Positions 20,921 to 25,284 of a stretch of 25,284 nt of DNA are shown here, in pieces. The notes under the pieces were generated by a model that did not search any database, had not been told where the DNA came from, and worked only from the letters and a program-made list of their open reading frames with translations. This stretch comes from a virus: positions 1 through 25,284 of the IMG/VR virus record IMGVR_UViG_3300029448_000398; one strand, written 5' to 3'. How positions within the stretch are numbered: position 1 is the stretch's first letter; the number at the start of each line of letters is the position of its first letter. Position numbers and translations under genes: made by a program.

Positions 20921-22524
20921 TTTATATCTAACATAAATTTATAATCATTCAAATTGTCTCTAATACTTTTCAAAGCTGAAGGTAATTCTTGATTAGGATT
21001 ATCATCGTAATGTTTTCTAATTAAATCATAAATATCTTGTAAAGGTGTATCTTGTGTAATTTGACCAAAATTTCCTTGAGCTAGAAATTTGTTTGCTGTA
21101 ACTATATATTGTTTTAAATCTTCCCTGTAAAAAACTAGTTCTGTATCAGCAAACTTTTTCTTTAAGTTTTCTACTTTATTTTCTATCTCTTCTACACTTC
21201 TATTTTCTGCTTGCGTAAAATCTATTAGTTCATTGTAATATCTATTATATCCTTGAATTAATTTTTTATGAAACAGGTCTCCTGAAAAAGCTTGCAAAGC
21301 TTCCTCAGAAACTCTAAAAGTGTTTTTTAATTCTTTTTCTGCCTTTCTCTCTGCTGCACTTAATTCTGTTATCAATCCTTTTCTTTCAGAGGTAAATGTA
21401 CTATTAGTTACTTTAGGATAATTATCTAATAAATAGTCCTCTGTAAGTAGCCCTCTTACTTTCAAAGATGCTATCTCTGCTAAAATAGTAGGATCATCTT
21501 CGTCAGCACTTCCTGCTGCTCCTTGTCTTGATATGTTTAAAAACTTTTCGTACTTTTGTCTTTCTGTTAAACTCAAAGCTTGCATACTTATTAATTGATT
21601 GAATATTGGTAGTCCATCTTTAATATCCACAATGTTATCTAAAGATTTTTTAAGTTCTTTTATTTTTTTTTCTTCTTCTTCATTCTCTTTTTTTTCTTCT
21701 GCTTCTAACAAATTATCTACGCTATTAGCTTTATCTTGTGCATATTTAATAATTTTTTCTTGTTGATCTGTACTAAGATTTTTATAATATTTATTAAATA
21801 TTACATCTTCCTTGTACTCTCCGTTTTCAATATCTAATGCTATACCAAATGCGTTATCTGTTGCATTCATAGCACTTGCAATACTGCTTTCAACTAGTTT
21901 GTAATTAAGGTTTTTAGTTTCTGTATTTGCAGTTATTGCATCATAAACACCAGTTGTCTGAGCAATATCAATTTTGCTAAAAGCATCGTCTGCTGCTTGT
22001 AATCTTTCTACTATATTACCACCAGAGTCTCCTGCAATTTTTATATCTAAATCAATATTTGTTTGTACATTTGATTTTCCTAAATCAATTTTTTTTTGCA
22101 AGTTTGTTGATAAAAATTTTTGTTTAAAATTACTAAATACTTTTAATCCATTTACTCCAAATTTTTCTTGAACTTTTTTGTTATCTTTCAAAGAAAGTAA
22201 AGTTGTATCGTATAATTTTTTTATAGCTTCAGGTACAGCAGTATGTGATACAGTAGGATCATCATTAGATGCTTTTCTAATTATATCCTGAGCTTGATCT
22301 TGAAATGATATTAAAGCAACTGTAGCTTTGTTTTCTACATCAAGTCTTTCATTAGCTTGATCATATCTAAGTTTCTCTGCTCCTAGTTTAAATAAAGAAT
22401 TTCCTATTTCTGTAGCTGCACCAGCAAGAGCAGAAAAAGTCCTAGGATTAATTTGAGCGGTCAAAGGTCTAGCTCCCGTCTCCTCTGTTCTATTTAATTG
22501 ACTTTCGTATAATTTAACTTTCAT
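20917..22524 (-). CDS. Internal virion protein, gp15-like position
   Basis: 535 aa, almost entirely helical and rich in Lys, Glu, Asp and Asn; strongly coiled near the middle (EEKKENEEEEKKIKELKKSL, about 276-295). The opening TEETGARPLTAQINPRTFSALAGAATEIG resembles the N-termini of phage ejection proteins (xxxGxxxxPxxxPxAFGxxxA). No enzymatic motif is seen. It lies between the gp14-like and the two further ejection proteins, so it should be packed in the head and ejected to build the channel. The start overlaps the preceding stop by one base. Confidence 0.68.
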   Translation of the reverse strand: MKVKLYESQLNRTEETGARPLTAQINPRTFSALAGAATEIGNSLFKLGAEKLRYDQANERLDVENKATVALISFQDQAQDIIRKASNDDPTVSHTAVPEAIKKLYDTTLLSLKDNKKVQEKFGVNGLKVFSNFKQKFLSTNLQKKIDLGKSNVQTNIDLDIKIAGDSGGNIVERLQAADDAFSKIDIAQTTGVYDAITANTETKNLNYKLVESSIASAMNATDNAFGIALDIENGEYKEDVIFNKYYKNLSTDQQEKIIKYAQDKANSVDNLLEAEEKKENEEEEKKIKELKKSLDNIVDIKDGLPIFNQLISMQALSLTERQKYEKFLNISRQGAAGSADEDDPTILAEIASLKVRGLLTEDYLLDNYPKVTNSTFTSERKGLITELSAAERKAEKELKNTFRVSEEALQAFSGDLFHKKLIQGYNRYYNELIDFTQAENRSVEEIENKVENLKKKFADTELVFYREDLKQYIVTANKFLAQGNFGQITQDTPLQDIYDLIRKHYDDNPNQELPSALKSIRDNLNDYKFMLDIK

Positions 22525-23000
22525 TATTTTAACGCAGCTCCTATACCAGTCAATAAGGTTCCAGCAGCTTGATACCTTGATATTGCTCTTGCAGCTCTTC
22601 CTTCCATTCTTGTTAATTCTGCTTCTAGTCTTTGGTTAGTTGCTACTTCTTTTGCTTGTAACTGTTTTGCTCTTGAATTGTAATTTTGTATTTCTATGTC
22701 TTGTTCAAAACGCAAAGCATTTTGTAAAAGTTTTTTTAATGGTGTTCCAGTCGTTGCTGCCCAACCCTGACCTCTATACAACATTTGTGTTCGGTCATTT
22801 AGGTTTCTAAATTTTTCTCTATCTTGTAATTCTTTTATTTTATTTAATCTGTCAATATTCTCTGCTTGTATTTCAGCAGCTTCTGCATTTCTTTCATTTA
22901 CGCTTGCATTATAGTCTGCTGCTTTCTTAGCTGCTCTACCTGCTGCAAGTTGTCCTTGTACAGTTATTGCTGTGCCTGCTATCATCAAAGAATTTGCCAT
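22524..23000 (-). CDS. Internal virion protein, gp14-like
   Basis: 158 aa. A hydrophobic Ala-rich start (SLMIAGTAITVQGQLAAGRA) is followed by a long Asn/Ala/Glu helix (YNASVNERNAEAAEIQAENI) and a second helix, ending in a Gly/Ala-rich hydrophobic tail (ISRYQAAGTLLTGIGAAL). This pattern is typical of gp14-like ejection proteins of podoviruses, which insert into the host outer membrane. The position directly after the gp13-like gene agrees. Overlaps of one base at both ends show coupling. Confidence 0.75.
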   Translation of the reverse strand: MANSLMIAGTAITVQGQLAAGRAAKKAADYNASVNERNAEAAEIQAENIDRLNKIKELQDREKFRNLNDRTQMLYRGQGWAATTGTPLKKLLQNALRFEQDIEIQNYNSRAKQLQAKEVATNQRLEAELTRMEGRAARAISRYQAAGTLLTGIGAALK

Positions 23001-23428
23001 TATTTTATCCTTCCCATTACAAAATAGTCTGCACCCTCTGGCCCAAACTTTTTCATTAAACCTTCTTTTTTAAAACCTAAAAACTGTGCGAAACGTATTG
23101 CTTCAGGCCAGTCTGCTTTTACATTAGCGTGCATTCTGGTGTAAGGCATTTTATGTATAATATCTTTAGTTGTTTTTATAACAGTTTTTAATCTTGTTTG
23201 TATTCTGTCGCTTCCTATAAACCAACATTCTGCAACACCATCCCACATAGGAATAAAACCTGCTGCACCAATAATATGTCCATTCTCTACTCCTGTAAAA
23301 GAATCGTGCTGTGCTGCACGCTCCATGTGTTGTTCCCAATCGTGTTCTGGTTTCATTGTGCCTACTGATAACTTATCTTCAAACACTAACTCTCTTGCGT
23401 GATCTGGTATAAACTTAATCAATCGCAT
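23000..23428 (-). CDS. GNAT-fold protein, T7 gp13-like
   Basis: 142 aa. FTGVENGHIIGAAGFIPMWDGVAECWFIGS (about 44-73) reads as the strands of an acetyltransferase-like fold, and FAQFLGFKKEGLMKKFGPEGADYFVMGR (about 113-140) as its C-terminal half. Such proteins occupy the gp13 place in podoviruses, between tail tube and ejection genes, and act in virion assembly; acetyl-CoA binding is not assured, since the pyrophosphate loop (Q/RxxGxG/A) is not clear. Coupled by one-base overlaps to both neighbours. Confidence 0.76.
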   Translation of the reverse strand: MRLIKFIPDHARELVFEDKLSVGTMKPEHDWEQHMERAAQHDSFTGVENGHIIGAAGFIPMWDGVAECWFIGSDRIQTRLKTVIKTTKDIIHKMPYTRMHANVKADWPEAIRFAQFLGFKKEGLMKKFGPEGADYFVMGRIK

Positions 23429-25284
23429 TAGTCAAAATCTTGTACAACTACCCTCGGATAGATACCTACAATCGTCATGGGTAATGGCTGTGTTTGTTTT
23501 ACAACAATACTTCCTTCCGTGTCCCAAGAGGGTTGTGCTTCTATGGTTTTGTCTCCAGTAAATAATGGTACTGCTGTGTCTGTTGGATCGGAACTATCTC
23601 TAAAGGGGATCGTATCTGTATTGTCAAGACTAGTTCCCACAGAGCAACCAACAGTACGAAAAAAACGAATAATAACACTATGTATTTTTTTAATTTTTCC
23701 TTGAGCTGTTCCACTTGCACTACCTGCTTCTAGTCTTACTGTTTTTAATGTAGACGTATATCCTAATCCTACTTGAGCTTTTGTTGTTGCTCTATCGGTT
23801 GATATACTTCCGCTTGCTACTGTCTTGTCTGGATGAGCTGCTCCTTCTTCTAAAACAGAAACTGTTTGTCCTTCTAAATGATCTAGCCCTGATAAACTAG
23901 ATGTACTAGATCCCGAATACGTTAGACTACTATCAACAAAAATAGCATCCTGTATATCTGTTCCAAAATCAATATCTGATAATATTTCTACATACCTTCT
24001 CGTTGCACCATTGATTGTTCTTTTAACAACCATGTATAAATTATCTTGATTAAGTTCTCCCGGGATCACCGCAATATTTTCTACAAACCCATGATTGTAT
24101 GTTGTACCACCAGAAGTAAAAGTACCTCCAAGTTTGTGTTGATGCCATGCAACTACTTGTTCTTCTCTTCGATACGTCATACCAATTAATCGACCATCAC
24201 CTGTTGTTGCCCATACTAAAGAAAAAGGTTCTTGCTGATATGCTAATTCTACTAAACCATTTTCACTAACATGATCTGCTAGAATAGTAAGATCAACAGC
24301 TTGATAGGCATCAGTATCATACACATATCCTAACTCTCGTAATTTTCTTTTTGCTCGCTGCACAAACAAAGTATACGATCCTGCTTGTACTGGTTGTACA
24401 TCTGCACTTCCATACGTTGCTTGCTGTTTGATCTGTATATTTGTAGGAGTAATAGGCTCGTCTGTTCCTGATGCTCGCACCACAAACTCACCACCAGTTG
24501 TTCCTACAACCATACTTCTTGCAGAAGCAAGATATAATATTCTATTCACCTGATTACTTCCGATGGTATAGTTCATAGCAGAACTATCGGTATCGCTTTC
24601 CGTCATGTTTTCAAAGTCACCTGCTACACTAAAAAATAATGCCTGTGGTTGACTAGTTGTTCCTGCAAACACTAAACGCTGTTCATAAAAAGCACAGGCT
24701 CTTGGAAATCCTGTAGTCTCAGAGAACGCTCCTAACGACCACTCATCAGTTGCATTAAGAGTGCCAACAATTGTAATAGTATTGCTAGCAGACTCAGCCA
24801 CAACATCATCAGCAGGAACGAGAGTGATTTCATCACTAGTAACTTTAACAATTTCATAATTTGTATTATTTGCACTTTGTGCCGCTCCTGTTATGGTGAT
24901 CGTCATGCCTTCTGTAAAACCTTGCTCTACAAATTGCTTGTTACTATCTCTTATAAAATCATTGTGCGATGAACCAGTACCACTAGGATCACCCTCTACA
25001 AAACTAATAGTGTTTGATGCATAACTTGGGAGGATTTCATCAACACCTAACTCATCAGTCTGAACAGTCGCATCGACAGAAGTAGCAGAAGTGTAACTAG
25101 TAATTTTAGCATAGCCATTATAAATTTTGACAAGCCTTCCCACATCGGTGGATACAAACGTATCGGCTGATGCGGTAAGAGTAATACTACCAGTTCTCGC
25201 ACTAGGGGTAAGAGTAGTTGTAGTTGCATTTTCATCTAAGTAAGGGCCATTGATAAATGTAACATCTGTGATTGTCCAATCTGT
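23428..25284 (-). CDS. Tail tubular / stabilisation protein, T7 gp12-like (N-terminus outside window)
   Basis: At least 618 aa. The frame is open through the right edge, and the residues before the GTG at 25141-25143 (DWTITDVTFINGPYLDENAT, GSITLTASADTFVSTDVG) are clearly part of the protein, so the true start lies beyond the window. Recognisable blocks are FPRACAFYEQRLVFAGT, FFSVAGDFENMT, GTTGGEFVV, KRKLRELGY and VWATTGDGRLIGMTYRREEQVVAWHQHKLGG, all typical of this podovirus tail nozzle family. It sits below the portal and adaptor and joins the fibres. A beta-rich insertion (about residues 55-170 of the visible part) may decorate the nozzle. It is the first late gene seen; its promoter must be to the right. 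Confidence 0.88.
   Translation of the reverse strand, partial: TDWTITDVTFINGPYLDENATTTTLTPSARTGSITLTASADTFVSTDVGRLVKIYNGYAKITSYTSATSVDATVQTDELGVDEILPSYASNTISFVEGDPSGTGSSHNDFIRDSNKQFVEQGFTEGMTITITGAAQSANNTNYEIVKVTSDEITLVPADDVVAESASNTITIVGTLNATDEWSLGAFSETTGFPRACAFYEQRLVFAGTTSQPQALFFSVAGDFENMTESDTDSSAMNYTIGSNQVNRILYLASARSMVVGTTGGEFVVRASGTDEPITPTNIQIKQQATYGSADVQPVQAGSYTLFVQRAKRKLRELGYVYDTDAYQAVDLTILADHVSENGLVELAYQQEPFSLVWATTGDGRLIGMTYRREEQVVAWHQHKLGGTFTSGGTTYNHGFVENIAVIPGELNQDNLYMVVKRTINGATRRYVEILSDIDFGTDIQDAIFVDSSLTYSGSSTSSLSGLDHLEGQTVSVLEEGAAHPDKTVASGSISTDRATTKAQVGLGYTSTLKTVRLEAGSASGTAQGKIKKIHSVIIRFFRTVGCSVGTSLDNTDTIPFRDSSDPTDTAVPLFTGDKTIEAQPSWDTEGSIVVKQTQPLPMTIVGIYPRVVVQDFD

Overview
The window looks like part of a temperate tailed phage (or an integrated prophage) with a T7-like, podovirus-type virion core. 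By eye it is AT-rich (clearly below 40% G+C over most of its length). Several gene families here are ones I associate with marine phages: small Lys-rich ORFs, a LamG/SPRY adhesin and a T7-gp17-type fibre with an Ala/Ser stalk. The DUF6362-like gene is typical of alphaproteobacterial phages. A marine alphaproteobacterial host is therefore plausible but is inference. No RNA polymerase, DNA polymerase, capsid, portal or terminase gene lies in the window.

Layout, left to right. (1) 1-173: the C-terminal end of a rightward gene. (2) 170-3443: a leftward, tightly overlapping operon. It starts at a Cro-like regulator and continues through a small protein, a C5-cytosine methyltransferase with a second long ORF embedded in another frame, a 56-aa ORF, an adenine methyltransferase, a 51-aa ORF, a repeat-bearing basic protein and a DUF6362-like protein. 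(3) 3444-3580: an overlapping divergent promoter and operator region. (4) 3581-6758: a rightward operon with a CI-like regulator, a PD-(D/E)XK exonuclease, a one-TM protein, a single-strand annealing protein, a small protein, an excisionase-like protein and an unknown protein. (5) 6748-8190: a leftward tyrosine integrase with its own promoter, followed by an attP-like site. The site is a tRNA 3'-end fragment flanked by TTGCATCA-type repeats spaced one helical turn apart. (6) 8195-25284: one long leftward late operon, entered from beyond the right edge. In transcription order it encodes a gp12-like tail protein, a gp13-like GNAT protein, three or four internal virion (ejection) proteins including one with an ADP-ribosyltransferase-like domain, the tail fibre, LamG and SPRY adhesins, accessory tail and membrane proteins, a holin, a nuclease, a lysozyme and three very small basic proteins.

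How the parts work together. The regulators around 3.5 kb probably decide between lysogeny and lysis. Integrase, the Xis-like protein and attP carry out integration and excision at a host tRNA gene. Exonuclease and annealing protein form a recombination pair. The methyltransferases probably protect phage DNA. The late operon builds the tail, ejects proteins and DNA, and lyses the cell.

The most notable observations are: about 880 bp of same-strand dual coding inside the cytosine methyltransferase gene, with a good ribosome binding site for each frame; the ADP-ribosyltransferase-like domain inside an ejection protein; the helically phased attP arms; and several real-looking genes of about 50 codons that are easily missed. 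All functional calls come from reading the sequence; no database search was run.
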